Shown: in pieces, positions 27,331 to 34,256 of the stretch
Layout: each line of letters opens with the position of its first letter
Numbering within the stretch: the stretch's first letter is position 1
NCBI GenBank assembly: GCA_020438355.1
Contig: JAGQUT010000018.1
Coordinates: 1 to 39,407 of the forward strand
DNA length: 39,407 nt
Direction of reading: 5' to 3'
Source of the DNA: Solirubrobacterales bacterium
GTDB taxonomy: Bacteria; Actinomycetota; Thermoleophilia; Solirubrobacterales; 70-9
Position numbers and translations under genes: made by a program
The notes under the pieces: generated by a model
Told to the model about the DNA's origin: nothing
Seen by the model: the letters and a program-made list of their open reading frames with translations, nothing else
Databases searched by the model: none

Positions 27331-27768
27331 ATGGATCGCAAAGTTGCAGCAGCTCTCGCCGTCGCCATCATCGGCGTCGTCGTCGGCGTGATCGGCATCG
27401 TCATGGCGAACGACGCCAAGGATGCAAACGAGCAGACCCAGGCTCAACTCGAGCAGCAGATCAAGCAGAATGACCGCAGCTCCGCGGCGAAGGTTGCGGC
27501 CGCAGCTGCCGCCGCCAAGGCCGTCGAGAACAAGGTGAAGAAGGGCGCTGCCGCCGCCGAGCAGCAGGACGAGGCCTCGCTGAAGAACGCCGAACAGAAG
27601 GATTCGGCCCAGGCCAACCAGAACGCCGCTTCGATCTCCAGCATCGAGAGCAAGCTCAACGATCTCGAGGCCCAGATCAATGACGTGGAGGGCAAGCAGC
27701 GCAGCAACACCGCAAAGGTGAACGCCCGCATCGATCAGCTGGCCGCGAGGGTCAACTCCGGAGGATGA
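27331..27768 (+). CDS. Membrane-anchored Ala-rich coiled-coil protein
   Basis: Unrecognised family, 145 residues. N-terminal helix (KVAAALAVAIIGVVVGVIGIVMANDAKDA), then a long Ala/Gln/Lys/Glu-rich helix predicted as coiled coil (KVAAAAAAAKAVENKVKKGAAAAE, ISSIESKLNDLEAQINDVEGK). It has the same layout as the protein at 18883-19380, including an NDAKDA/NAKDA element right after the membrane helix. A GGGGGAGGAA ribosome binding site precedes the ATG. It stands alone between divergent and convergent neighbours and has its own terminator, so it is probably a separately expressed, abundant envelope protein (inference). Confidence 0.8.
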   Translation: MDRKVAAALAVAIIGVVVGVIGIVMANDAKDANEQTQAQLEQQIKQNDRSSAAKVAAAAAAAKAVENKVKKGAAAAEQQDEASLKNAEQKDSAQANQNAASISSIESKLNDLEAQINDVEGKQRSNTAKVNARIDQLAARVNSGG

Positions 27769-27773
27769 CCTTT

Positions 27774-27817
27774 ACGCGGGTCGTGGCGCGAATGCGCTGC
27801 GGCCCGCGTGGTTTTCG
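27774..27817 (+). terminator. Intrinsic terminator after the coiled-coil gene
   Basis: ACGCGGG at 27774-27780 pairs with CCCGCGT at 27803-27809, with further pairing inside, followed by GGTTTTCGTT. It is 6 bases after the stop and also lies just before the end of the convergent lysozyme gene. Confidence 0.7.
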
Positions 27818-27821
27818 TTCT

Positions 27822-28442
27822 TCAGCCCACTCCCAGGCCGCCGCCGGATTCATCCCGACAGGGCCCGTTACAGGCCTTCAGTTCCCGAATTCCCCGAGCC
27901 ATCATCTGGTACTCCTTGCGCCGCCTGATCTGTAGCCCCTCCAGCTCGTAGCGCTTGCCTCCGACGATCACACCGTCGAAGTAGAGCATCTGGCGGGCCG
28001 CCCGCCAGTACTTTCCGGTTTTGACTGCGCGCCCGACGTTGGTCGCCGGGCGGCTGCCGCGCCGCGGCACGAAGTCGAGGTATCCGGCCCCCAGGTTGAA
28101 AGCGAAGGAAGTCAGGGCCGTGATCATCGGCGCGGTCACCTTGGCTCCCTCGATACGGGCGAACACCTCCTGCTCGGTTTCCCGGAGGTCACGCTTCAGG
28201 AGATTCAGCGCGCGGGCCTTGCTGATGCATCCCCACTTCCGGCGGTCGGCCCGGGTCGGAGGCCCGTAGTGGAGCAGGTGTCCGTAGCCGATCGTGGCGT
28301 GGCCGGCCGGATCCGCATAGGGGCAGGACACGAATCCCTCGAAGTCGGCGACGAACTTCGTCGTGGTCATGCTCACGGCATGCGACTGGGAGGGCAGAAG
28401 CAGCAGAAAGGCCAATATCAGGAGGGGAGCGAGGCGGCGCAT
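27822..28442 (-). CDS. GH24 (T4/phage-type) lysozyme, secreted
   Basis: Cuts the N-acetylmuramic acid-N-acetylglucosamine bond of peptidoglycan. From the ATG at 28442 the protein has 206 residues with a signal peptide (MRRLAPLLILAFLLLLPSQSHA). The catalytic array has canonical spacing: Glu35 in FEGF, Asp44 in YADPAG, Thr50 in ATIGYGH (E-8-D-5-T), followed by ALTSFAFNLGAGYL. The frame continues upstream to 28610, but that region overlaps tRNA-Leu and its terminator. No holin or phage genes lie nearby, so it may be a domesticated endolysin used in wall remodelling or competition (inference). Confidence 0.85.
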   Translation of the reverse strand: MRRLAPLLILAFLLLLPSQSHAVSMTTTKFVADFEGFVSCPYADPAGHATIGYGHLLHYGPPTRADRRKWGCISKARALNLLKRDLRETEQEVFARIEGAKVTAPMITALTSFAFNLGAGYLDFVPRRGSRPATNVGRAVKTGKYWRAARQMLYFDGVIVGGKRYELEGLQIRRRKEYQMMARGIRELKACNGPCRDESGGGLGVG

Positions 28443-28525
28443 CAACCGAATGAATAGCAGGGGAGGAGCGCCCGGCGTGGACCGTGACGTCCCCTGGTAG
28501 CCCATTCCCGGCGCCCGGGAAAGAG

Positions 28526-28554
28526 GAAACCCCCGGCCGGGGGCAGGGGGTTTC
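28526..28554 (-). terminator. Intrinsic terminator after tRNA-Leu
   Basis: On the minus strand GAAACCCCC and GGGGGTTTC form a 9-bp stem around a GC-rich loop, followed by CTCTTTCC. It lies 15 bases beyond the tRNA 3' end. Confidence 0.75.
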
Positions 28555-28569
28555 GGGTGCTTCTTATGG

Positions 28570-28653
28570 TGCGGCTGAGAGGAGTCGAACCTCCACGTCC
28601 TTGCGGACACAAGCCCCTCAAGCTTGCGCGTCTACCAATTCCGCCACAGCCGC
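28570..28653 (-). tRNA. tRNA-Leu (anticodon GAG)
   Basis: Type II tRNA with a long variable arm (TGTCCGCAAGGACG). On the minus strand: acceptor GCGGCTG/CAGCCGC with discriminator A, anticodon stem CAAGC/GCTTG with loop TTGAGGG (anticodon GAG, reading CUC/CUU), and T arm GGAGG-TTCGACT-CCTC. CCA is not encoded. Confidence 0.97.
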
Positions 28654-28745
28654 CTGAGGTTCGCGGATTCTAGGGGAACGGGGTCAAGCGGCGCAGAGAG
28701 GTAGGTGCCCGATCTGGCAGGGATCTTGCGAATCAGGGCCAAGTA

Positions 28746-28759
28746 CGAACATACGTCCG
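28746..28759. promoter_or_regulatory. LexA box 1 (imperfect)
   Basis: CGAACATACGTCCG matches the actinobacterial/Bacillus-type SOS box CGAAC-N4-GTTCG with one mismatch (GTCCG). It lies 87 bases before the lexA start. Confidence 0.75.
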
Positions 28760-28776
28760 CACGAGGGTCTAGATTA

Positions 28777-28790
28777 CGAACACAGGTTCG
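28777..28790. promoter_or_regulatory. LexA box 2 (perfect)
   Basis: CGAACACAGGTTCG is a perfect CGAAC-N4-GTTCG palindrome 56 bases before the lexA GTG. With box 1, centre spacing is 31 bases, about three helical turns, so two dimers could bind the same DNA face. This indicates autoregulation of lexA. Confidence 0.88.
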
Positions 28791-28845
28791 CCACCACGGG
28801 ACGGACCGCTTTCCGACACAAGGCCTGGAGCCGTAAAGGAGCGAC

Positions 28846-29511
28846 GTGGTTGATCTGACCAAGAGACAGCGCGAGATCTTCGACTACATAGGCAAGTACA
28901 CCGACAAAATGGGTTATCCGCCCACCGTGCGGGAGATCGGCCAGGCGGTCGGTCTGACTTCATCCTCGACCGTCCACGTTCATCTGGCGAATCTCGAAAA
29001 GGCCGGCGTCCTGCGGAGGGATCCGAGCAAGCCCAGGGCTCTCGAGGTGCTGGTGGACAAGGCGAAGAGTGCCGGTGGCAGCGTCAGGGACAGTGCACGG
29101 GACATGGTCGATAGCGTCGCCAGCGTCGCATCCGGTCCCTCGGGCCTGCCCCTTCTCGGCCGTGTTTCAGCCGGCCCCGGCATCCTGGCCGAAGAGAACA
29201 TCGAAGACTACGTCGACGTGCCCGACATGATCGGGGGCTCCGACGGGGATTACGTGCTCGAGGTCCGTGGCGAAAGCATGAAGAACGCCGGCATCATGGA
29301 CGGCGATTACGTGATCGTCCACCCGTCACCGGAGGCCCGCGACGGGGAGATCGTCGTCGCCCTGCTAGAGGATGAGGACGCGACCGTCAAGCGCTTCTAC
29401 AAGGAATCCGATCACTTCCGGCTCGAGCCCGAAAACGAGACCATGGATCCGATCATCACGACGGACGCCCAGGTGATGGGCAAGGTGATCGGAGTCTTCC
29501 GCAAGGTCTGA
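28846..29511 (+). CDS. lexA: SOS-response repressor LexA
   Basis: Represses DNA-damage genes and self-cleaves when RecA is activated. The 221 residues comprise a winged helix-turn-helix domain (LTKRQREIFDYIGKYTDKMGYPPTVREIGQAVGLTS, recognition HVHLANLEKAGVLRR), a long linker (about 68-100) and an S24 peptidase domain. The cleavage site is Ala109-Gly110 in VSAGPG; Ser144 in GESMKNAG and Lys182 in ATVKRFY form the catalytic dyad. The start is GTG at 28846 after AAAGGAG. Two LexA boxes precede it. Confidence 0.97.
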   Translation: MVDLTKRQREIFDYIGKYTDKMGYPPTVREIGQAVGLTSSSTVHVHLANLEKAGVLRRDPSKPRALEVLVDKAKSAGGSVRDSARDMVDSVASVASGPSGLPLLGRVSAGPGILAEENIEDYVDVPDMIGGSDGDYVLEVRGESMKNAGIMDGDYVIVHPSPEARDGEIVVALLEDEDATVKRFYKESDHFRLEPENETMDPIITTDAQVMGKVIGVFRKV

Positions 29512-29545
29512 GTCTCGCTGGCCGGTATCGGCCTGTTGCGTCGAA

Positions 29546-29567
29546 AGGGCGGCCGACGGGCCGCCCT
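29546..29567 (+). terminator. Hairpin after lexA
   Basis: AGGGCGGCC and GGCCGCCCT form a 9-bp stem with loop GACG, followed by CTCGTGC. It has no T run; it is probably the first of two terminators between lexA and rnpB. Confidence 0.55.
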
Positions 29568-29609
29568 CTCGTGCTCAGTACAGCCGAGTAGGAGCATCCT
29601 GCTGCAATG

Positions 29610-29636
29610 GGAAAGGCCCTTTCGGGCCTTTCCTTT
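29610..29636. terminator. Intrinsic terminator between lexA and rnpB
   Basis: GGAAAGGCCC-TTTC-GGGCCTTTCC is a perfect 10-bp stem, followed on the plus strand by TTTA. It ends one base before the rnpB 3' end, so it may stop both lexA (plus) and rnpB (minus) transcription. Confidence 0.75.
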
Positions 29637-29637
29637 A

Positions 29638-30021
29638 GTGGGTCTGTAAGCCGGATCCTGTCTTGAACGACCATCTATCTCACCGGTTGATCTGACCGGA
29701 GGGCCCGCCTGACCGCCAAAGCGGCCCGGTCTTCTGGCCTGCGACCTACCTGGATCTCGCCGGGCCGGGTCGACGATCCTGTTTGGTCTTGCACCGGACG
29801 GGGTTTACCTGGCCGCCGTGTCACCACGACGCCGGTGCGCTCTTACCGCACCTTTTCACCTTTGCCTGATCGCGACTCACGTGTGGTCGCGCCATCGGCC
29901 GTGTATTTCTGTGGCACTTTCCCGCGGGTTTCCCCGGGTGGGCGTTACCCACCGTCCTTGCCCTTCGGTGTCCGGACTTTCCTCGAGGAGTTTTCTCTCT
30001 CCCCGCAGCCGTCCGACCCAC
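29638..30021 (-). ncRNA. rnpB: RNase P RNA, bacterial type A
   Basis: Catalytic RNA that trims tRNA 5' leaders. On the minus strand the conserved 5' core GAGGAAAGTCCGGAC (P3/P4 region), the middle GGTAAACCCC, and the 3' core AGACAGGATCCGGCTTACAG are all present in order. GTGGGTC at the 5' end pairs with GACCCAC at the 3' end, giving helix P1 and defining about 384 nt. A TACAAT -10 element sits 6 nt upstream. Open frames here are artefacts. Confidence 0.95.
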
Positions 30022-30027
30022 AACTCG

Positions 30028-30033
30028 ATTGTA
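30028..30033 (-). promoter_or_regulatory. -10 element of the rnpB promoter
   Basis: TACAAT on the minus strand ends 6 nt before the predicted 5' end of RNase P RNA. No convincing -35 hexamer is visible at 17 bases. Confidence 0.6.
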
Positions 30034-30127
30034 CGGACTGCCGTCGAATCCAGGGCGATTCGGGCCAGCCCCGGGTTTCAGGAAACGGACGTACATCACA
30101 CAAATGAAATGCACACACTTCATGTGC

Positions 30128-30279
30128 GTTTGCTAATCTTCCCGAACCTTCTGCTGAATCTCCGCCTCAAGATCGCGGAGAACGGGGGACCCAACGGACA
30201 CCGGTCCAGGGGCGAATCACTGGCATCTGCCAGGTAGCGCTGCTCTTTCAGCGCGAGCCCGACAGCTAACCCCGCAAGC
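30128..30279 (+). ncRNA. ydaO-yuaA (cyclic di-AMP) riboswitch
   Basis: Leader RNA matching the c-di-AMP-sensing class: TGCTAATC near the 5' end, GGGGGACCCAA, GGGGCGAATC, CTCTT, and the diagnostic GAGCCCGACAGCTAACC then CGCAAGC. GTTTGC at 30128-30133 pairs with GCAAGC at 30274-30279 as helix P1. It ends about 20 bases before the ATG of the PG-binding/RlpA-like gene. Known members usually turn expression off when c-di-AMP is bound, and in Actinobacteria they often precede wall-remodelling genes. No obvious separate terminator hairpin lies between P1 and the start codon, so the expression platform is unclear. Confidence 0.92.
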
Positions 30280-30299
30280 CACCGAAAGAGAGACGAAGG

Positions 30300-30992
30300 A
30301 TGATTCGCAGCCTCCGGCTGGGCAAACTGAATATCGCGCTTATCGCCCTTTTCGGACTGGGTCTCCTCGCCAGCGCCGCTCTGGTGGCCGGCCGCGCGGA
30401 CTCGGCGTCTGCGGCATCAGGTGGACTCGGAATTGCCTCGAAGCAGAGTTCGCCTGCCGCTGGCACAACTGCGGTCCGGGGCACCCGTTTCGGCTCCCGC
30501 GTACTCCGCCAGGGAATGACCGGCGCGGACGTGACCGTGCTCAAGAGCATCGTTCGCTCGAAGCGCCTGCTCTCTGGCCGGCTCAACGGAACCTTTGACC
30601 GTCCAACCACAAGCGCTGTTCGCCGCTTCCAGAGCTCGGCTGATATGGCCAGCAGCGGTGTGGTGAATCCCGCCACCGCAAAGGCGATGGTCCGCTCGCT
30701 GGGTACCGGCCACGCTTCGTGGTACGGCCCCGGTCTCTACGGAAACGGCACCGCCTGTGGCAAGGTGACCCTTCGTCCTTCAACCATCGGACTCGCCCAC
30801 AAGACGCTTCCCTGTGGCACTCGGGTCCTGATCGGTTTCCGCGGCAAGTACATCATCGCCCCGGTCATCGACCGTGGTCCGTACATCGCCGGACGGACCT
30901 GGGACCTCACCGCGGCCGCCGCCAAGGCGGTCGGGCTCACCTCGGCTGGCGTCGGCACCGTGCGCCACGCGATCATCAGCCGCGGCAGGTAG
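30300..30992 (+). CDS. Secreted protein with PG-binding and RlpA-like domains
   Basis: Predicted wall-acting protein of 230 residues. An N-terminal signal sequence (LNIALIALFGLGLLASAALVAGRADSASAA) is followed by a peptidoglycan-binding domain 1 (SRVLRQGMTGADVTVLKSIVRSKRL, TFDRPTTSAVRRFQ, GVVNPATAKAM). A double-psi beta-barrel of the RlpA/3D type follows (HASWYGPGLYGNGTACG, IGLAHKTLPCGTRV, PVIDRGPYIAGRTWDLT). RlpA relatives cleave or bind glycan strands. GAAGG precedes the ATG. The ydaO riboswitch upstream ties its expression to cell-wall and osmotic c-di-AMP signalling. Confidence 0.92.
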   Translation: MIRSLRLGKLNIALIALFGLGLLASAALVAGRADSASAASGGLGIASKQSSPAAGTTAVRGTRFGSRVLRQGMTGADVTVLKSIVRSKRLLSGRLNGTFDRPTTSAVRRFQSSADMASSGVVNPATAKAMVRSLGTGHASWYGPGLYGNGTACGKVTLRPSTIGLAHKTLPCGTRVLIGFRGKYIIAPVIDRGPYIAGRTWDLTAAAAKAVGLTSAGVGTVRHAIISRGR

Positions 30993-31039
30993 TCCACCTG
31001 ACGGAAAGGCGCCTGTCGTCCAACCGAAGTCTGCGGCTC

Positions 31040-31063
31040 CGGCCTGCCGACGGCCGTTTCTTT
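31040..31063 (+). terminator. Hairpin plus T-rich tail after the RlpA-like gene
   Basis: CGGCC-TGCCGAC-GGCCG followed by TTTCTTT. The stem is five pairs. A second hairpin, CGCCGC-CTTT-GCGGCG, lies at 31114-31129. Together they probably separate this gene from the next. Confidence 0.5.
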
Positions 31064-31189
31064 GCAGGGGAAAACCGATCCTTCTCGCGTTTTCGTCTGT
31101 TTGTACCGTGACCCGCCGCCTTTGCGGCGTTCCCGCCGCGTTAGGACTGACCAGGCGCGGGGTGATTCAAACAAGGAGCTATTGAACAG

Positions 31190-31987
31190 ATGTCAGCAAA
31201 GACTTCCCCGACGCTGAGCCGTCGCACCCAGGTCGCTGCCGCCGCAGCCGGCCTCATCGCACTGCTCGCGGGACTTGCGTTCCTCACTGGACCGGGCAAC
31301 CGCGCCGACGCCGCCCCGGGCGAGGCCGTCTACCTTGGTCAGGCCAATGCGAAGCGGATTCCTCTCTGCCCCGAGCGCTGCCAGGGTCTCGCCATCGTGA
31401 GCGGTCTCCAGGCGAAGGCGGGCGGGGTTGCCAACGCGTACCGCGTGCCTTTCGTCGGGAACATCACCCGCTGGCGGATCAAACTCGGTTCCCCGGATGC
31501 CAGCCAGCGTCGTTTCTTCGAGAACCGTTTCGGCAAGCAGCCCCAGGCTGCTATCGGAGTCCTGGCCAAGAAGGAGCAGGGCGGCCAGATCGTCTACAAG
31601 CTCCGCCGTCGCAGCCAGATCCAGAACCTCAGCCGCTTCTACGGCAAGACCGCGACTTTCAACCTTCCTCAGCCGATGAAGGTCAACAAGGGCGACTACG
31701 TTGCCCTGATCGTTCCGACCTGGGCCCCCGCGCTTTCAACGCCGCGCGCCTGCGCTCCGTTGAACACGAGCGGGGACGTCGTCAATCCAGCCGTCTGCAA
31801 CCAGTTCAACAAGAACAACAGCTGGGTCGCCAGTCGAACCAGGCAGCAATGCTTCAACCCGAATGGCTCGGCGAAGCCGATCAACATGAAGACATCACAG
31901 GCCCAGATCAAGGTCGACAGCCTGCTTCCGTACGGGTGCCGCTTCAACGGCGCGCTCACCTACGGTGTGAGGGTCGAAAGCCGCTAA
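31190..31987 (+). CDS. Secreted protein of unknown function
   Basis: No family recognised. 265 residues with a signal sequence (VAAAAAGLIALLAGLAFLTGPGNRADAAPG) and a mature part of about 220 residues that looks like a single beta-rich domain: VYLGQANAKRIPLCPERCQG, VPFVGNITRWRIKLGSP, ATFNLPQPMKVNKGDYVALIVPTWAPA. Six cysteines are spread over the mature part, suggesting disulfides. AGGAG lies 11 bases before the ATG, and a strong terminator follows the stop, so it is probably a single-gene unit. A carbohydrate- or surface-binding role is possible but not shown. Confidence 0.75.
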   Translation: MSAKTSPTLSRRTQVAAAAAGLIALLAGLAFLTGPGNRADAAPGEAVYLGQANAKRIPLCPERCQGLAIVSGLQAKAGGVANAYRVPFVGNITRWRIKLGSPDASQRRFFENRFGKQPQAAIGVLAKKEQGGQIVYKLRRRSQIQNLSRFYGKTATFNLPQPMKVNKGDYVALIVPTWAPALSTPRACAPLNTSGDVVNPAVCNQFNKNNSWVASRTRQQCFNPNGSAKPINMKTSQAQIKVDSLLPYGCRFNGALTYGVRVESR

Positions 31988-32010
31988 TAGCACTTCGAGA
32001 GGTACGAAGC

Positions 32011-32045
32011 AAAAAGGACGGCCCCGTGGGGGCCGTCCTTTTTTT
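32011..32045 (+). terminator. Strong intrinsic terminator
   Basis: AAGGACGGCCCC-GTGG-GGGCCGTCCTT is a long near-perfect stem flanked by five A and seven T residues. It ends the unknown secreted-protein gene and, because of the A tract, could also work in reverse for the convergent CMD-fold gene. Confidence 0.92.
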
Positions 32046-32120
32046 GTGGGAGAGGCCTGAGGGGAGGAAGTGGCCTCTTCCTGGGGCCCATGGGAGAGAG
32101 GGGCCCTTGTTTGGGGTTGA

Positions 32121-32687
32121 TCAGGCGGCGTCGGGCAGAACCCTCGGGGTAGCCTGATCTTTCGGGAGGGCCGCAGCTGCGGCCATCACGCTTTGAAACT
32201 CACCCATCGCCACGTGGGCGAGGGCCTCGAGGATCTGCTCGTCATCCCAGCCGGCCTCCCTGGCCTCCTCGTGGAGGTAGATCGGCGGGTCGCCCTCGGC
32301 TTCGAGTGCGGCCTTGAGATAGGTAAGCAGAGCCTGTTCGCGCGGATCCGAGGAGGCGAAGCTCCTGGCCCTCGACACTTCGTCGAGCCCGAGTCCGGCG
32401 TTGCGGGCGGTTTTTGCGTACTGGACGACGCTGTAAGTGTCGCCACGGTGTTCAGCTACGGCCAGGGCGATGCGCTGGCGGGTCGCCTGCGGGAGTTCAC
32501 CCTGCTGCAGCTCTGCCCGCATCCTTGTGTAAGCGCGAAGTACCGCCGGTGAGCCGGCAAGTACGCCGACCAGCTTGTTCACCTGGCGGCCGCCAACCTG
32601 AATGCTCTTCAGGATCGGCGCGCTCTCCTCGGGAGCGGTGAGTTCGTCATGGATATGGAAACGGCTGACTTCAGTTTTTACAGTCAC
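32121..32687 (-). CDS. Carboxymuconolactone decarboxylase-fold protein lacking catalytic cysteines
   Basis: All-helical AhpD/CMD-like protein of about 188 residues. AhpD-type enzymes carry E...C-x2-C-x3-H in the helix beginning LAVAEH; here the segment is EHRGDTYSVVQYAKTARNAG, so the positions read Asp, Ser and Tyr in place of Cys, Cys and His. Peroxidase activity is therefore unlikely. The rest of the fold (VGVLAGSPAVLRAYTRMRAEL, EEAREAGWDDEQILEALAHVAMGEFQSVM) is intact. The proposed start is GTG at 32687 with GGAAAG upstream; a TTG at 32747 is in frame. An AT-rich palindromic region lies upstream. Confidence 0.82.
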   Translation of the reverse strand: MTVKTEVSRFHIHDELTAPEESAPILKSIQVGGRQVNKLVGVLAGSPAVLRAYTRMRAELQQGELPQATRQRIALAVAEHRGDTYSVVQYAKTARNAGLGLDEVSRARSFASSDPREQALLTYLKAALEAEGDPPIYLHEEAREAGWDDEQILEALAHVAMGEFQSVMAAAAALPKDQATPRVLPDAA

Positions 32688-32779
32688 GATGTCACGCTTT
32701 CCGGGTGTTTCCTGGTAGTACGGCTCACGACCCCGCTTTAGTTGCAATTTAATGAGCCATTACTTTACTTTTAGCTAGT

Positions 32780-32798
32780 AACTTACCGCAAGTAAGTT
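32780..32798. promoter_or_regulatory. Palindromic operator-like site between the CMD-fold gene and glnA
   Basis: AACTTAC-CGCAA-GTAAGTT is a perfect 7-bp inverted repeat within an AT-rich stretch (32740-32805), unusual for this GC-rich window. It lies upstream of both divergent genes, 93 bases from the CMD start and 105 bases from the glutamine synthetase start. The regulator is unknown. Confidence 0.6.
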
Positions 32799-32903
32799 AT
32801 ACCCCCTCCGGCGGCGTCCTGCAAGCCCCTTCGCGTATCGTTTCGGTCTGAAGCACCTCGATCCCGGCTTGCAAGCCATTTCTTTCGCCCCTCAAGGAGT
32901 CCG

Positions 32904-34256
32904 ATGGCAGTACAGACCAATACCCCGGAAGACGTCTTCCAAGCAGTTCGGGAAAACGACGTGCGCTTCGTCAGGCTCTGGTTCACCGACGTGCTGGGGA
33001 ACCTGAAGAGCTTTTCGATCAATTCGAGCGAACTCGAGCGGGCCTTCGATCAGGGAATCGGCTTTGACGGTGCCTCGCTCACCGGCTTCAATTCGGTCGA
33101 GGAGTCGGACATGGTTGCCCGCCCGGACGCGAGCACCTTCAGTCTGATCCCCTGGCGGCCCGGCGGAACCGACGCGGTGGCCCGGATGTTCTGCGACATC
33201 GAGATTCCCGGCGGCTTCTCCTACGAGGGTGACCCGCGCTGGGTACTGAAGCGGGCACTCGAGCGGGCGGCCGATCTCGGATTCGAGGATTACGTGGTCG
33301 CGCCCGAGCTGGAGTTCTTCTATTTCAGGTCGGCACGCCCCGAGAGTGGAATCCCGGAGGTGCTCGACGAGGGCGGCTACTTCGACCTGACGACCCTCGA
33401 TGCCGGCTCCGACGTTCGCCGCGAAACGGTTCTCGCCCTGGAACAGATGGGGGTCCACATCGCGTCGACCCATCACGAAGCCGGGCCTTCCCAGCACGAA
33501 CTTGACCTCAAGCCTGCCGGTGCGCTCTCGACAGCCGATGACGTGATGACCGCAAAGATCGTGGTCAAGGAATACGCGGTCCAGCAGGGCTGGCATGCGA
33601 CCTTCATGCCGAAGCCGCTCGGAAACGCCAACGGCTCTGGCATGCACCTGCACCAGTCCCTGATCAAGGACGGAGAGAACGCATTCTTCAACGATGGCAA
33701 GCCCGGGGCGCTATCACCGACCGCCAAGGCGTTCATCGCTGGTCAGCTCCGGCATGCTCGCGAGATCGCTCCGCTCTATGCACAGTGGGTCAACTCCTAC
33801 AAGCGGCTGGTACCCGGCTTCGAAGCTCCCGTCTACCTCTCCTGGTCGAGGCGCAACCGGTCCTCGCTGATCAGGGTGCCGCAGCAGAACGGGAGCGATC
33901 CGGACTCGGCGAACGTCGAGATCCGCTGCCCCGACCCGGCCTGTAACCCGTACCTCTGCCTCGCCGGCATGCTGCAGGCAGGCCTGGAGGGCATCGAGAA
34001 GGGTTACGAACTTCCCGAGCCAATGGAGGAGAACCTCTACCACCTGGGACCGGACGATCTGGCCCAGCTGGGAATCGAGCAGCTACCGGCCACCCTGGGC
34101 GAGAGCATCGAACTTGCCGCCGACTCCGAGCTGGTGCTTCGCACCCTCGGTGAGCACACCTTCAGACGGTTCATCGAGCTGAAGCGGCAGGAGTGGGACG
34201 CCTACCGGGTGCAGGTCACGCCTTTCGAAGTCGAGAGCTTCCTGCCCGTCCTCTAG
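32904..34256 (+). CDS. glnA: Glutamine synthetase, type I
   Basis: Makes glutamine from glutamate, ammonia and ATP as a cytosolic dodecamer. The 450 residues carry the N-terminal beta-grasp (VRFVRLWFTDVLGNLKSFSI), the GFDGASLTGF and VAPELEFFYF metal-site segment, the HHEAGPSQHELDL motif, the ATP-binding NANGSGMHLHQSL, and the C-terminal LGEHTFRRFIELKRQEWDAYRVQVTPFE. The length and the absence of the 25-residue GSI-beta insertion suggest the alpha subtype, usually not controlled by adenylylation (inference). AAGGAG precedes the ATG. The stop shares CTAG with the convergent SnoaL-like gene. Confidence 0.95.
   Translation: MAVQTNTPEDVFQAVRENDVRFVRLWFTDVLGNLKSFSINSSELERAFDQGIGFDGASLTGFNSVEESDMVARPDASTFSLIPWRPGGTDAVARMFCDIEIPGGFSYEGDPRWVLKRALERAADLGFEDYVVAPELEFFYFRSARPESGIPEVLDEGGYFDLTTLDAGSDVRRETVLALEQMGVHIASTHHEAGPSQHELDLKPAGALSTADDVMTAKIVVKEYAVQQGWHATFMPKPLGNANGSGMHLHQSLIKDGENAFFNDGKPGALSPTAKAFIAGQLRHAREIAPLYAQWVNSYKRLVPGFEAPVYLSWSRRNRSSLIRVPQQNGSDPDSANVEIRCPDPACNPYLCLAGMLQAGLEGIEKGYELPEPMEENLYHLGPDDLAQLGIEQLPATLGESIELAADSELVLRTLGEHTFRRFIELKRQEWDAYRVQVTPFEVESFLPVL

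Noticed and set aside
28443-28610. N-terminal extension of the lysozyme frame
   Set aside because: It overlaps tRNA-Leu and its terminator. The ATG at 28442 directly precedes a standard signal peptide.
29818-30237. Open frames on both strands at 29818-30237
   Set aside because: They lie in the RNase P RNA gene and riboswitch leader; conserved RNA cores explain the sequence.
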